DNA of 64,000 nt from JACMLX01 sp031374935 (GCA_031374935.1 JANMHB010000183.1:29566-93565), one strand, 5' to 3'. Numbered from the stretch's first letter, positions 28,394 through 37,681 are shown. Numbers and translations are program-made. The notes: generated from the letters alone by a model not told the origin.

Positions 28394-29056
28394 CTACTGT
28401 CCGATCAGCATGATCAGCCAGCCGGCAGTGCTGACGGCCATCGATGACAGTGCGATCGTCCGATGACGATCACGGATCTCGCCATTCTCGCGCCCCTCGC
28501 GTCCGATCGAGCCGGCGTAGGCGAAACCGGCGTCGGCCGCGATGAAGAGCGCCGAGTGAATCCAGCGCCGGGCGCGGCCATTGGGATCCTTGCGCGACGC
28601 CCAGAGGTTCCAGACACCAGTGACCGTATTGACACCAAATACCGCGGCGGCGCCTCCTGCGGCCCACGGGTGCAGGCGACGGACGGCCTCCGGCGAACCG
28701 GCGCGACCGTCGCGAGCCAGTCGTTCACCGGTGTAGTACGACACCGCGAAGAGCGGAAGCATCGACCACGACAGCGCCTTGTGCAGCGTCACGCGACGGC
28801 CATACCACTCCGAGTACTCGACCAGCGCCGCCCGCTTCTTCTTCACGATGGTGTCAGGGCGAACCCATGTCAGTCGCGGACTGCCTGCGCTCGCAAATTC
28901 GGCTATGGAATCACGGACGGCCATCGCCAACGGCGCCATGGCCAGGCTGTCGATCGATGACACACTCGGCATGGGCAACGAGTCCAGATCGACCGCCGGA
29001 AACCGCATCGTGGTGTCAGCCGAGACCAGCATCAGCGCGAGCATGCCTGCGATCAT
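28394..29056 (-). CDS. Membrane protein with one His per helix, b561-like candidate
   Basis: 220 residues from the ATG at 29056. An N-terminal hydrophobic signal is followed by a soluble stretch (12-85) and four helices. Each helix begins with or contains a His: His92 (LHKALSW), His129 (LHPWAAG), His167 (IHSALF) and His198 (RHRTIAL). Four-helix proteins with paired histidines typically bind two b-type haems, as in cytochrome b561. I infer but cannot prove haem binding. The ATG is overlapped by the stop of a 22-residue upstream frame. It opens the four-gene Rieske unit. Confidence 0.75.
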   Translation of the reverse strand: MIAGMLALMLVSADTTMRFPAVDLDSLPMPSVSSIDSLAMAPLAMAVRDSIAEFASAGSPRLTWVRPDTIVKKKRAALVEYSEWYGRRVTLHKALSWSMLPLFAVSYYTGERLARDGRAGSPEAVRRLHPWAAGGAAAVFGVNTVTGVWNLWASRKDPNGRARRWIHSALFIAADAGFAYAGSIGREGRENGEIRDRHRTIALSSMAVSTAGWLIMLIGQ

Positions 29057-29121
29057 GTCGAAGTCCGTGGGAAGTGTCCGAACGCATCCATCGTAGAATC
29101 CTGCATTACCACGTGTGCCAT
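29053..29121 (-). CDS. Candidate 22-residue leader frame coupled to the b561-like gene
   Basis: ATG at 29121 preceded by AGAGAGG with a 5-nt spacer (29127-29133), a good ribosome binding site. The 22 codons end in TGA, which overlaps the ATG of the next gene (ATGA). The peptide begins MAHVVMQDSTMD and shows no membrane or signal character. The downstream gene itself lacks a good Shine-Dalgarno, so ribosomes arriving from this small frame may start it. It may be a leader peptide, or the frame may matter only for coupling. Confidence 0.45.
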   Translation of the reverse strand: MAHVVMQDSTMDAFGHFPRTST

Positions 29122-29446
29122 GTTCGCCTCTCTTTCGGGCCGATGCAAACGGCAGGCCATCCAGTACACTCCAGATGGATGTGACGTGTGAGCCGGGCAA
29201 TCGTCACGCCACGCCTTTGCCGAAAACACCGCGACGTCAACCTCGCTACGCAGATCAGAGTCTCGGACCATGCAGTGGCAATGCACTGCCGGGAGCCACC
29301 TTCGATTGCGCGCCGTAGCCGGCCGTCTCCCAACCTTCCGCAGGCGAGGCGATGCACGACCTCCGGCAGACCGCTGTCGCGATAGCTGAGACGATGCAGA
29401 CACGCGATCCGGGCAGCACCCTTGCTCAGTGCCGTGCGCGCACGAC
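29122..29446. other. Intergenic region upstream of the Rieske unit
   Basis: About 325 bp between the MHS transporter stop and the small leader frame. Translations in all frames are Arg/Ser/His-rich and not convincing. No tRNA, repeat or clear terminator is seen. It should contain the promoter of the Rieske unit and the end of the transporter transcript. Confidence 0.5.
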
Positions 29447-30856
29447 TCAGGTCGTATCGTTCGCCCGCGCCGCATCCGGTTCACGCACGAACAACAGGCC
29501 GATCACACCACCGATCACACACACCGTGATCGGATAGACCAGACCGGCAAACGGGTTCTGGTACGCGGCCACCATCGAGGCGGCGATCAGCGGCGTAAAG
29601 CCACCGAACCAGCCGTTGCCGAGGTGATACGGCAGCGACATTGACGTGTACCGGATGCGGGCGGGATAACTCTCGACCAGAAACGCAGCCATCGGACCAT
29701 AGGACAGGGTGACGAGAAACACCTGTGCCGCCACCAACAGCGCGAGCACCAGAATGTTCGGGTGCAGCGCAACAGCCGCTGCTCCTTCTCCAGTGACGGG
29801 TCCAGCCGCCCACATCATTCCCCGATAGATCGGATACAGCGTCAGCGCCGCCAGAAAGAGCCCGCCGATGATCATCCGCTTGCGACCGATCCGATCCGAC
29901 ACCGCACCACTGAGCAGGTAGAATGGCGTGCCGATCACAATGCCGAGCGCCACCGTCACGTACGACGTCGTGAGCGACAGCTTCAGCACTTTCTGAATGA
30001 AGAAGAGCGCGAAGAACTGCCCCGTGTAAAACACCACCGCCTGCCCCGCTACCACACCAAAGAGCACCGACAGGAAGACCTTCCAGCGCTCAGCGGTGCC
30101 GAAGGCCTCTCGGATCGGCATTTTGCTGACCGTGCCTTCCGCCTTCATCTTCTGGAACACCGGCGACTCCTGCATCCGGCGGCGGATGTAGTACGACATC
30201 ACCACCAGCAGGGCGGAGAGCAGGAACGGAATGCGCCAGCCCCACAGCTTGAACGCCTCCTCGCCGGTGATCCAGCGCACGCCAAGGATCACGACCAGCG
30301 ATACCAGCAGACCGAGTGTGGCGGTGGCCTGGATGAATGACGTGAAGTAACCGCGTCGATGCGCCGGGGCATGCTCGGCCACGTAGATCGCCGCGCCGCC
30401 GTACTCGCCGCCGAGCGCGAGCCCTTGCAGCAACCGCAGCACCACCAGCATCAGTGGTGCCGCGATCCCGATGCTGGCCACCGTCGGCAAGAGACCGATG
30501 GCGGCGGTGGCGAGTCCCATGATCAGCAGCGTCACCATGAAGGCGTACTTGCGGCCGACCATGTCGCCGATGCGCCCGAAGACCAGTGCACCGAGCGGTC
30601 GCACGGCGAAACCGGCGCCGAACGTCGCCAATGTGTTCAGGAACGCGGCCGTCTCACTCGAGGCCGGGAAGAACAAAGGCGCCAGAATCGGCGCCAGTGT
30701 TCCGAACACATAGAAGTCGTACCACTCGATGACCGTCCCGGCAGACGATGCCAGCACCACCTGCCGGATCGTCTTCACATCGACTTCACCTGATGCCGCA
30801 CCGACGGCTGCGGTGGCCTGCTGCAATGACGGTGCGGCGATCAGTCCTTCGGGCAT
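29447..30856 (-). CDS. MFS transporter, metabolite:H+ symporter (MHS) type
   Basis: 469 residues with about twelve helices. Family marks are the first helix with EWYDFYVFG, the loop motif GRIGDMVGRKYAF, LQGLALGGEYGGAAIYVAEHAP, the cytoplasmic YYIRRRMQESPVFQ segment, and a second GxxSDRIGRKR loop in the second half. These point to the MHS group (ProP, ShiA, KgtP), proton symporters for osmolytes or carboxylates. Substrate is unknown. The gene lies 34 bp after the second VPS10-like gene, so uptake of a product released by that protein is one possible link. Confidence 0.93.
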   Translation of the reverse strand: MPEGLIAAPSLQQATAAVGAASGEVDVKTIRQVVLASSAGTVIEWYDFYVFGTLAPILAPLFFPASSETAAFLNTLATFGAGFAVRPLGALVFGRIGDMVGRKYAFMVTLLIMGLATAAIGLLPTVASIGIAAPLMLVVLRLLQGLALGGEYGGAAIYVAEHAPAHRRGYFTSFIQATATLGLLVSLVVILGVRWITGEEAFKLWGWRIPFLLSALLVVMSYYIRRRMQESPVFQKMKAEGTVSKMPIREAFGTAERWKVFLSVLFGVVAGQAVVFYTGQFFALFFIQKVLKLSLTTSYVTVALGIVIGTPFYLLSGAVSDRIGRKRMIIGGLFLAALTLYPIYRGMMWAAGPVTGEGAAAVALHPNILVLALLVAAQVFLVTLSYGPMAAFLVESYPARIRYTSMSLPYHLGNGWFGGFTPLIAASMVAAYQNPFAGLVYPITVCVIGGVIGLLFVREPDAARANDTT

Positions 30857-30890
30857 TCAAGCTCCGTGCAGTGTGTGTGCGGTGGCCATT

Positions 30891-33800
30891 TCAGCGCGTG
30901 CGACGATCGTCGGCAGGCTCGTCGTCACCTGCTTCACCACCGAAGCCTGACACTCCGGTGATGCCACCAACTCGCTCGACACGCAAGACCTGCTTCTGCT
31001 TTTCGTCGCCGTAGGTGAAGGTGACGAGGTACTCACCGGTCTTCACCAACGGGCCGCCCGCCCCGCCGCGAGCCGCTCGGCCGAACGGCCCATCCTGCAT
31101 GCCACGGAACGCACTGAAGATCGCCTGCATCGCGCCGGCATTTGGCGGGCCGCCGGCAGCAGGAGGGCCACCCGCCACTGGGGGAGCACCGGCTGGCGCA
31201 GCGCCCGCACCCGGACGACCCTGCCCCCCGCGTCCGCCACCGCCAGCCGCCCCTTCGCCCGGACGCTCGATCCAGGCCGGCAACCCAGCTGCCTGGTTCG
31301 CGCCGCCGCGACCACCCTGACCACCGAACTGTTCGATCAGTTCGGCGGCACGACCGGTCATCATCGCGTTGCGAGCGAAGCGGACCATGTTGCTGTCCAT
31401 GCCGGACGCCTGCAGTGAGTCGAAGATCTGGCTCATGCGCACGATCGACTTCACGCTGTCGCGACGTTCTGCCGGCGACAGCGGCTTGGCCGCCGGCGCC
31501 TTGCCACGCATGTCCCACATCACGCGATGCACACCAACCGTGCCGGGCCCGTTCAGCGTCCGCATGGTGTCACCAGCAGCGTCGGTGATCACGATCTGCA
31601 CACGCTTGCCGGCCTGAACCTCGGCCAGCCGATACGTGATCTCGGCACCATAGGCTGGCGAGTTCACCGCGAAGCGCTTGTGCCCATTTCCGCCACCCGC
31701 GCTACCCGCCGCGTCCGGCGCCTGCCCCATCGCGATGGCCGACTTCGGCGCGAACAGGTGCACCTTCTTCGCAATCACCGACGGAGACATCTGCTGCAGC
31801 GCGGCAATATCCACCACGTAGATGGCGCGACCATGCGTGCCAGCGATCAGTTCGTGATCACGCGGGTGAATCTGCAGATCATGCACGGGCACCGTCGGCA
31901 GGCCGGTCATGAACTTCTGCCAGCTATGCCCGCGATTCATCGACATGAATGCACCGACATCGGTGCCGACGAACAGCAGGTCGGCATTGACCAGGTCCTC
32001 GCGAATCACGTGCACGAAGTCCGGCCCACCGGTTGGCAGCGTCGCGGCGAGACTGGCAAAGGTCGCGCCGTAGTCGCGCGTGGCGTACACGTAGGGCGTG
32101 AAGTCGCCGCGCCGATGATTGTCGAAGGTGATGTAGAACGTCGCCGTATCGTGATGCGACGGCTCGATGCGGCTGACGTAGGTGCCTTCCGGCAGCCCAG
32201 TGAAGCGACCGGTGAGCTTCTCCCACGTGGTGCCGTCGTTGCGCGACAGCCAGACCTGCCCGTCGTCGGTGCCGGCGTAGAGCAGCCCCGGACGCACGAA
32301 CGACTCGGCCAGCGACGTGATCGTCCCGAACGTCTCGGCTCCGGTCGCGTCCACCGTGATACCGCCGGTGGTCTTGGTGCTGATGCGAATCTTCATCGTG
32401 TCACGCAGCGACAGATCGGGGCTGATCACCATCAGGTCATCACCGCGCCTGGTCGACTTCACCACCCGATTCGCGCCGGCGTAGAACACGGACGGATTGT
32501 GCGGCGACAGGAAGAACGGCGTGTTCCAGTTCCAGCGCATGTCGAGTGCGGTGGAATCGGCCAGCTGCTGCGCGCGCAGCGCAGCGATGCGGCGCCGCTG
32601 GGCCGGCGTCTCGGGCTTCGTCGTGTCGCCACGCTCGACCAGGATCGAGTCCTCGATCTGCATGTACCGCGGACGCCAGCTCGGCTTGCCGAGACTGGTG
32701 CGTTCGCCGGTGGCCATGTTGAGGCGCCCCATGCTGCCGCCCTGGCTTTCGCTGTAGACGATGTTCGGGTCGGTCGGATCATTGGCCGTCACGAACCCGT
32801 CGCCGCCACTGATGTAGACCCAGTCCTCATTGCCGATCTGCCCACGCACGCGCCGGCTCGGGCCACACCAGGAACCGTTGTCCTGCAGCCCGCCACAGAT
32901 GCGGTACGGCATCTGCATGTCGAAGCTCACGGCATAGAACTGGCCGATGTTGATCATGTTCATCACATCGTAGCTGCCACCGCGATCCCAGGACTGCGAC
33001 ACTCCCCCGTCATTGCCGACGATGATGTGCTCGGGGTCATTCGGGTCGATCCACATCGCGTGGTGATCGACATGGATGCCGACGGTGGCGTCACGGGCGG
33101 TCTTGCCGCCGTCATCCGAGACCTTCACCGGCGTCGACGACCAGTAGACGCGATCGGCGTTCTTCGGATCGACGCGCACCTGCGAGTAGTAGAACGGGCG
33201 TACGTTGTCGTTGTTCGTGCGTGCCCACGTCGTACCGCCATCTTCACTGCGATAGAGGCCGCTCAGTTTCGTCTGCGGCTTCCTGGTCGCATCCTTGACG
33301 GCATTCGGCAGCGTGTCGGCTTCCACCATCGTGTACATCATGCGCGGATTGGAGCGCGCAATCGCGATCTCGATGCGGCCGAGGTTCGAGGCCGGGAACC
33401 CGCCGCCGCTCACCTTGGTGAACGTGGCACCGGCGTCGGTCGACTTCCAGAGTGCACTGCCCGGACCACCGCTCTGCAGGAAGTACGGGCCGCGCATGCG
33501 CTCGTAGCTCGATGCCCAGACGATGTCGGGGTTGGTGGGATCGAGCTGCACGTCGATGAAACCGGCACGCTCACTGATGAACTTGATCACCGACCAGGTC
33601 TTGCCGCCGTCGGTCGTCTTGTAGAGCCCGCGCGCCTTGCTCGCCTTCCAGGCCGAACCCAGCACGGCCATGTAGACCGTGTTCGGATCACGCGGATGTA
33701 CCTGCAGCCGACCGATGTGCTCCGTCTCGGCCAGGCCAAGCGAGGCCCAGGTCTTGCCACCGTCGGTGCTCTTGAACACACCGCAGCCCGGCGAGATGGA

Positions 33801-34160
33801 GTTGCGCGAGTTCTGCTCGCCGGTGCCGACGTAGACGGTGTTGGTATCGGACGGTGCGATGGCGATGTCACCCATCGACATGCAGCGCTGATTCTCGAAG
33901 ATCGGCTTGAACGTGGTGCCGGCATTGGTGCTCTTCCAGATGCCGCCACCCGCCGCCGCGACGTAGAACGTCTTGGACGGTGACGGAATGCCTTCGACAT
34001 CGGCGATGCGACCGCCCATGTTGGCGGGGCCAACGGCGCGCCAGCGCATCGCCGCCATGGTGACGGAATCGAGTGCACCGGAGGCCGGCGCCGGAGTCTG
34101 CGCGCCGAGCGCGGTCCCGACGGCAGTGAGCAGCAGGCAGAGACGAACAACAAATCGCAT
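30891..34160 (-). CDS. Secreted VPS10/sortilin-like BNR-repeat protein, second copy
   Basis: 1089 residues from the ATG at 34160, which begins a signal peptide ending in LGAQ; the 19 earlier codons are rejected. It parallels the 2.6-5.8 kb protein: AVGPANMGGRIADVEG here matches GIGPANMMGRATDVEG there, then repeated S-x-D-x-G-x-T-W boxes and the shared GGLQDNGSWCGPS and VYSESQGG motifs. After about residue 850 it has a beta domain and a long Gly/Pro/Ala linker (near 990-1035), then a short terminal strand domain that the other copy lacks. The family is annotated as glycosyl hydrolase or VPS10 protein, but function is unproven. It leads an operon with an MHS transporter. Confidence 0.9.
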   Translation of the reverse strand: MRFVVRLCLLLTAVGTALGAQTPAPASGALDSVTMAAMRWRAVGPANMGGRIADVEGIPSPSKTFYVAAAGGGIWKSTNAGTTFKPIFENQRCMSMGDIAIAPSDTNTVYVGTGEQNSRNSISPGCGVFKSTDGGKTWASLGLAETEHIGRLQVHPRDPNTVYMAVLGSAWKASKARGLYKTTDGGKTWSVIKFISERAGFIDVQLDPTNPDIVWASSYERMRGPYFLQSGGPGSALWKSTDAGATFTKVSGGGFPASNLGRIEIAIARSNPRMMYTMVEADTLPNAVKDATRKPQTKLSGLYRSEDGGTTWARTNNDNVRPFYYSQVRVDPKNADRVYWSSTPVKVSDDGGKTARDATVGIHVDHHAMWIDPNDPEHIIVGNDGGVSQSWDRGGSYDVMNMINIGQFYAVSFDMQMPYRICGGLQDNGSWCGPSRRVRGQIGNEDWVYISGGDGFVTANDPTDPNIVYSESQGGSMGRLNMATGERTSLGKPSWRPRYMQIEDSILVERGDTTKPETPAQRRRIAALRAQQLADSTALDMRWNWNTPFFLSPHNPSVFYAGANRVVKSTRRGDDLMVISPDLSLRDTMKIRISTKTTGGITVDATGAETFGTITSLAESFVRPGLLYAGTDDGQVWLSRNDGTTWEKLTGRFTGLPEGTYVSRIEPSHHDTATFYITFDNHRRGDFTPYVYATRDYGATFASLAATLPTGGPDFVHVIREDLVNADLLFVGTDVGAFMSMNRGHSWQKFMTGLPTVPVHDLQIHPRDHELIAGTHGRAIYVVDIAALQQMSPSVIAKKVHLFAPKSAIAMGQAPDAAGSAGGGNGHKRFAVNSPAYGAEITYRLAEVQAGKRVQIVITDAAGDTMRTLNGPGTVGVHRVMWDMRGKAPAAKPLSPAERRDSVKSIVRMSQIFDSLQASGMDSNMVRFARNAMMTGRAAELIEQFGGQGGRGGANQAAGLPAWIERPGEGAAGGGGRGGQGRPGAGAAPAGAPPVAGGPPAAGGPPNAGAMQAIFSAFRGMQDGPFGRAARGGAGGPLVKTGEYLVTFTYGDEKQKQVLRVERVGGITGVSGFGGEAGDDEPADDRRTR

Positions 34161-34190
34161 GACGAATCCCAGGTGGTGTGACAGTCTGCG

Positions 34191-34215
34191 GCCGCCCCCA
34201 AGGCCCGGGGGCGGC
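34191..34215 (-). terminator. GC-rich hairpin after the DsbD-N-like gene
   Basis: Perfect 9-bp stem GCCGCCCCC/GGGGGCGGC (34191-34199 with 34207-34215) and a 7-nt loop. It lies 57 bp after the stop of the DsbD-N-like gene and 31 bp before the second VPS10-like start, on the same strand. There is no T-run on the minus strand after it. Confidence 0.5.
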
Positions 34216-34271
34216 ACAACACAAGGATACGCGTTCGATGCCGTCAGGGTTGGCGGCGGTGCTGTGCGCCG

Positions 34272-35102
34272 CTACCTGGCGCTGCAGCGCGGTGCCTGGC
34301 GCTTGAAATCGAGCACCGCCGCGACGCCGGACGTTCCGCTGACGAACAGCACACGTGTGCCCTGCCGCAGCTCCGCCGTCGCCGGGATAGTCGCCAGAGC
34401 GTGGTTTGCTCCCCGCCCGGGGCCGGCGGTGAGTCGGAGAGCGGCATCCAGCCCCAGGCCGGAGTCGGCGACCACCTCGGGCAGGCGCAGGCCAGACCGG
34501 AGTGGGATCTGCTCGAGACAGAGCTGGGTGGGAGACCGTCGACGCGCGGCGATGGTGCCGCCCGCCGCGGCCAGTCGCGCCCGCAGTGCTGTCGGCACCA
34601 CCACACGGCGGGCGTCGGTACGCGCCTTCAATGCGCCCTGCACCGTGAGCTGCTCCGGAATACACACCTCGCGACAGATGCCGTACTTCAGCGTCAGCCC
34701 GATCAGTCGATCAACGCTGCTCGCGCTGTCGACGCGGAACGCGACGATCCACGGCACCTCACCCTCGAGCGTGTGCGTGTCGCCCACCGGCGTGTGGGTG
34801 ATCACTGGCACCGGCCACCGTTCGTCGATGACGCGTACACCAACCGGCAGGCTCCAGCTCAGGCGAGTCGGCAACCCGGTCTCACCCGGATTGCGCCACG
34901 ACACATGCCAGCCCGGGTCCACCTGCAGCGTGACGAGAACACGCGCGCGGTTGCCGCGCACGTCGATCGGATCGATGCTGGCGCGGGCGTGCTTCACGCC
35001 GTTCCCGATGAGCGGGCGAGGCTGCGCCGCCAGCGAGCCGACGGCGATGACCAGCGCCGCCGCCACCACGCGCCACGGGCCCGCCTGCTTCAGTCTCGAC
35101 AT
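34272..35102 (-). CDS. Exported DsbD N-terminal-domain-like protein
   Basis: 276 residues with a signal peptide ending near LAAQ. The region WHVSWRNPGETGLPTRLSW followed by LKYGICREVCIPEQL is typical of the DsbD alpha (DsbC-like, PF11412) domain of DsbD/ScsB proteins; the two Cys in GICREVC are the redox pair. The membrane and C-terminal thioredoxin domains of full DsbD are absent, so this is a stand-alone periplasmic disulfide-exchange module. A further Cys pair lies in the C-terminal third. It starts 7 bp after a TlpA-like gene, so the two probably serve the same thiol pathway. Confidence 0.85.
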   Translation of the reverse strand: MSRLKQAGPWRVVAAALVIAVGSLAAQPRPLIGNGVKHARASIDPIDVRGNRARVLVTLQVDPGWHVSWRNPGETGLPTRLSWSLPVGVRVIDERWPVPVITHTPVGDTHTLEGEVPWIVAFRVDSASSVDRLIGLTLKYGICREVCIPEQLTVQGALKARTDARRVVVPTALRARLAAAGGTIAARRRSPTQLCLEQIPLRSGLRLPEVVADSGLGLDAALRLTAGPGRGANHALATIPATAELRQGTRVLFVSGTSGVAAVLDFKRQAPRCSAR

Positions 35103-35109
35103 TTCGGCA

Positions 35110-36780
35110 TCACCTCAACGCTTGCGCCACGAGTGCGGCGAATTCTTCTGACGCCAGTTTCGGTGCCAGCGCCAGAATGCGACCGTCCCTGGCCACCAGG
35201 ATGGTCGTCGGCAGCCAGGTCACCTCGAACCCCGCCATCGGTCCTTCACCGTCCGGCCAGACGCCGGCCCAGCCATGTGTCCACGGCATCGGCTCACGTA
35301 CCCGCCGGAACCGGTCGGCAGTTCCCATCTCCTCATCGACCGACAGCGAGAGCAGCGTCAACCCAGTGGCGCCGAAGCGGTCATGCAGTGCGCGCAGCGC
35401 CGGCAGTTCCACGATGCAGTCGCGGCACCAGGTGGCCCAGACATCGAGCAGGTAGACCTTGCCGCGCAGCGAGACGTCGCTGATGACGACCGTCGTGTCG
35501 TCCATCGACGGCACACGAAAGGGCGGCACCATCATGCCGGGCTGCAGAACGCGGTTGTAGCCGGTGAGCTTGAGCAGCGGCAGCAGCCGCGGATGATCGT
35601 GCGATTCAGCGACGAATCGCGCGGTGTAGCTCTGCGCGCTCACGGTGTCGGCGGGCATGAAGGTCTCGGCCGCCGCAACGTAGAGATCGAACCGCTCGCC
35701 CGTATCGGACACCGCTGCCAGGCTGGCGTCGAAACGTTCCTTCACCATGGCCACCGCCGCGGGCGTGTTGAAGCGCGTCTGACCGGTGACCTGTCGCGCG
35801 GCCAGCAGCAGCACGCGACGGCGCATGACGTCATCCAGCTGCCAGAGCGGTGATCGCGGCGTGAACTGTTCCACGACGCGTGCACCGAGCGCCGGATGCA
35901 CCTGACAGTCGGCGTCCGCGCGCAGGAAGCGATGCACCAGCCGGAGGCGTTCCGTGAGAGAGGTATCGGGCAGCACGGCGTCAGACGGGTTGCTTGGCGG
36001 CGCCTGCGCCGCGAGGATGCAGCGTTTCCGCGACGGCAACGCGAAGATCGAATCCAGCTGCGCGATGATCGGTGCCAGCGCGTGTGTGCCGACGACACGA
36101 AACGACGAGTTGCCGCCGACGGCCACCAGGCTCGAGTCGTACACCAGACGCACGTCCTGCCCGGGCCTGCCGATCAGGAGCCCATCGTACTCGCCATCAG
36201 GCGCCCAGCGATAACTGGTCGCGCCAGCCGGTGGCAGGTAGATGCGCGATGTGATGTCCACCACGCGATACGCGACCGTGTCGCGACGGGCGCGCAGCGT
36301 CCCGGCACGACGACCGTCAGCCGACGGCGTCAGCAAGACGGCCGGTGGCATGTCGGGCCGCGGCTTCTCGGCATCGGCGTCGCTGGCCACGCCGACGAGC
36401 GGACCTTTGGCAAGACCGGTCGGCAGGCCTGCCAGGGTGATGGCCACGGTCACCGACGTGGGCGCCGTCGATGGCACGGCACGCTCGAAGCCGACGTACC
36501 CGACGCCACCGGCGCGCAGGCGGAACGGTCCGCCGCCGGCGATCGCCACGCGAAACGCACCCGACGCGTCGACCCGGGCACGGACAGCGCGCGACTCGGC
36601 ACGCATCGGCAGCAGCTCGACATCGGCGCGCACCGGGCGTCGGCCGTCGAAGCCGGTGAGTGTGCCGCTGATGATGGTGGAATCGGCCTGCGACGCGGCT
36701 GCCAGGTTGCGCGGAGCGCCGACACCGACGCCCAGCAGCGTCACACCCAGCAGTACGCGTGTGGAATTCGACAGGATCAT
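35110..36780 (-). CDS. TlpA-like thioredoxin protein with carboxypeptidase-regulatory-like N-domain
   Basis: 556 residues from the ATG at 36780; the frame extends to 37464 but that part mirrors the DUF4397 gene. A signal peptide is followed by a beta domain with carboxypeptidase-regulatory features (TISGTLTGFDGRRPV, GAFRVAI). A long central helical region without known motif follows, then a TlpA/ResA-type thioredoxin domain from about residue 410, with the active site WATWCRDCIVELP near residue 450 and the cis-Pro in TWLPTTILV. It should act as an exported thiol-disulfide reductase, perhaps with the DsbD-like gene next door. Confidence 0.87.
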   Translation of the reverse strand: MILSNSTRVLLGVTLLGVGVGAPRNLAAASQADSTIISGTLTGFDGRRPVRADVELLPMRAESRAVRARVDASGAFRVAIAGGGPFRLRAGGVGYVGFERAVPSTAPTSVTVAITLAGLPTGLAKGPLVGVASDADAEKPRPDMPPAVLLTPSADGRRAGTLRARRDTVAYRVVDITSRIYLPPAGATSYRWAPDGEYDGLLIGRPGQDVRLVYDSSLVAVGGNSSFRVVGTHALAPIIAQLDSIFALPSRKRCILAAQAPPSNPSDAVLPDTSLTERLRLVHRFLRADADCQVHPALGARVVEQFTPRSPLWQLDDVMRRRVLLLAARQVTGQTRFNTPAAVAMVKERFDASLAAVSDTGERFDLYVAAAETFMPADTVSAQSYTARFVAESHDHPRLLPLLKLTGYNRVLQPGMMVPPFRVPSMDDTTVVISDVSLRGKVYLLDVWATWCRDCIVELPALRALHDRFGATGLTLLSLSVDEEMGTADRFRRVREPMPWTHGWAGVWPDGEGPMAGFEVTWLPTTILVARDGRILALAPKLASEEFAALVAQALR

Positions 36781-36824
36781 TGCGGGGAATCTATCGGCGA
36801 AACCACATGGGACAGGGCCACAAG

Positions 36825-36862
36825 CACGAAGGGCCGCCCGCACCGGCGGACGGCCCTTCGTG
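36825..36862 (-). terminator. Strong hairpin between DUF4397 and tlpA-like genes
   Basis: Arms 36825-36841 and 36846-36862 pair at 16 of 17 positions around a 4-nt loop, the most stable hairpin I found in the window. It lies 20 bp after the DUF4397 stop on the minus strand, so it likely ends the susCD-DUF4397 transcript. The following bases (CTTGTGGCC on the minus strand) are not a clean T-run. Confidence 0.65.
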
Positions 36863-36881
36863 GTACACCGCTGCCGGCTGC

Positions 36882-37646
36882 TCAGCGATCGACCAGCGCG
36901 ATGAAGCGGAACGGCGCTCCGCCAACGTTGTTGTCGGCGGCGATGATCGTCCTCGCGCCGTTCGCCGGCAGCGCGACCGATGCGAGGTTGATCGCCACGT
37001 TGGCAGCCCTGGCAGCAGCCGCGGTGCCCGCCGGCACGACGCGCACCTGATACGTCCCCGCCGGTACCGACAGGTACGCCGACGCGCGCAGTGGCACGTT
37101 GGCGAGCGTCGGCGTGGCCAGCGCCAGATCGGCACCCACCGCTGTCACGAAGACGTCGACGTTGCCTGCGCTCGGCGCCAAGTGCACCACCCGCACACGC
37201 ACGGCACCACTGGCAGGCACGGAGTTGGTGTCGGTGGTGATGAACGACGTGATTGCAGAAGCGCCAGTGCCGCCGGTGGCGTAGACGGAGTAGTCCACCG
37301 ACGCTGCGACGGAGAGCGGGAAAGTCGCGACGGTGGTGTTGGTGTCGGCGGTGCGCTTCAGCACCAGCGAGCGGGAGCCGGTGAGGACCGGTGAGTAGAT
37401 CGCGGTGTTCGGCGCGGCAAGTGTGGCAGGCGTCGCAGTGCCGTAGACCTGATTCACGTTCCACTGTACCTGCTCGAGATTCAGGTTTACGCGACCGCGT
37501 GTCGTATCCGTGATCAGGTTCACGAATCGGACACGGCCCGTCGGACCGGACGGTAGCAGCGACGTGCTGCCATCCGATGTGCCGCAGGCGGCCGCGACCA
37601 GCAGCACAGCGAATGCGGCCAGACCACTTCGTAGCGATCGACGCAT
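36882..37646 (-). CDS. DUF4397 lipoprotein
   Basis: About 254 residues from the ATG at 37646, supported by a GTGGAA a few bases upstream and by the lipoprotein signal with lipobox VAAAC. In-frame ATGs at 37667 and 37694 are alternatives, the latter overlapping the SusD-like stop. The DUF4397 domain is seen as two beta repeats: GRVRFVNLITDT and VRVRVVHLAPSAGNVDVFVT, the second a textbook match. The family is a secreted beta-sandwich of unknown role. Placement directly after susC-susD suggests a third surface lipoprotein of that system. Confidence 0.85.
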   Translation of the reverse strand: MRRSLRSGLAAFAVLLVAAACGTSDGSTSLLPSGPTGRVRFVNLITDTTRGRVNLNLEQVQWNVNQVYGTATPATLAAPNTAIYSPVLTGSRSLVLKRTADTNTTVATFPLSVAASVDYSVYATGGTGASAITSFITTDTNSVPASGAVRVRVVHLAPSAGNVDVFVTAVGADLALATPTLANVPLRASAYLSVPAGTYQVRVVPAGTAAAARAANVAINLASVALPANGARTIIAADNNVGGAPFRFIALVDR

Positions 37647-37681
37647 GGGTTCCACGTGTCTAGTCATCAGGCGCTCGTTAC

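Noticed and set aside
31527..33983. 818-codon open frame on the plus strand
   Set aside because: It mirrors the second VPS10-like gene; translation is His/Arg/Val-rich without domain, as expected of antisense frames in GC-rich coding DNA.
36781..37464. N-terminal extension of the TlpA-like frame
   Set aside because: It overlaps the DUF4397 gene out of frame and contains the hairpin at 36825; the signal peptide starts at 36780.
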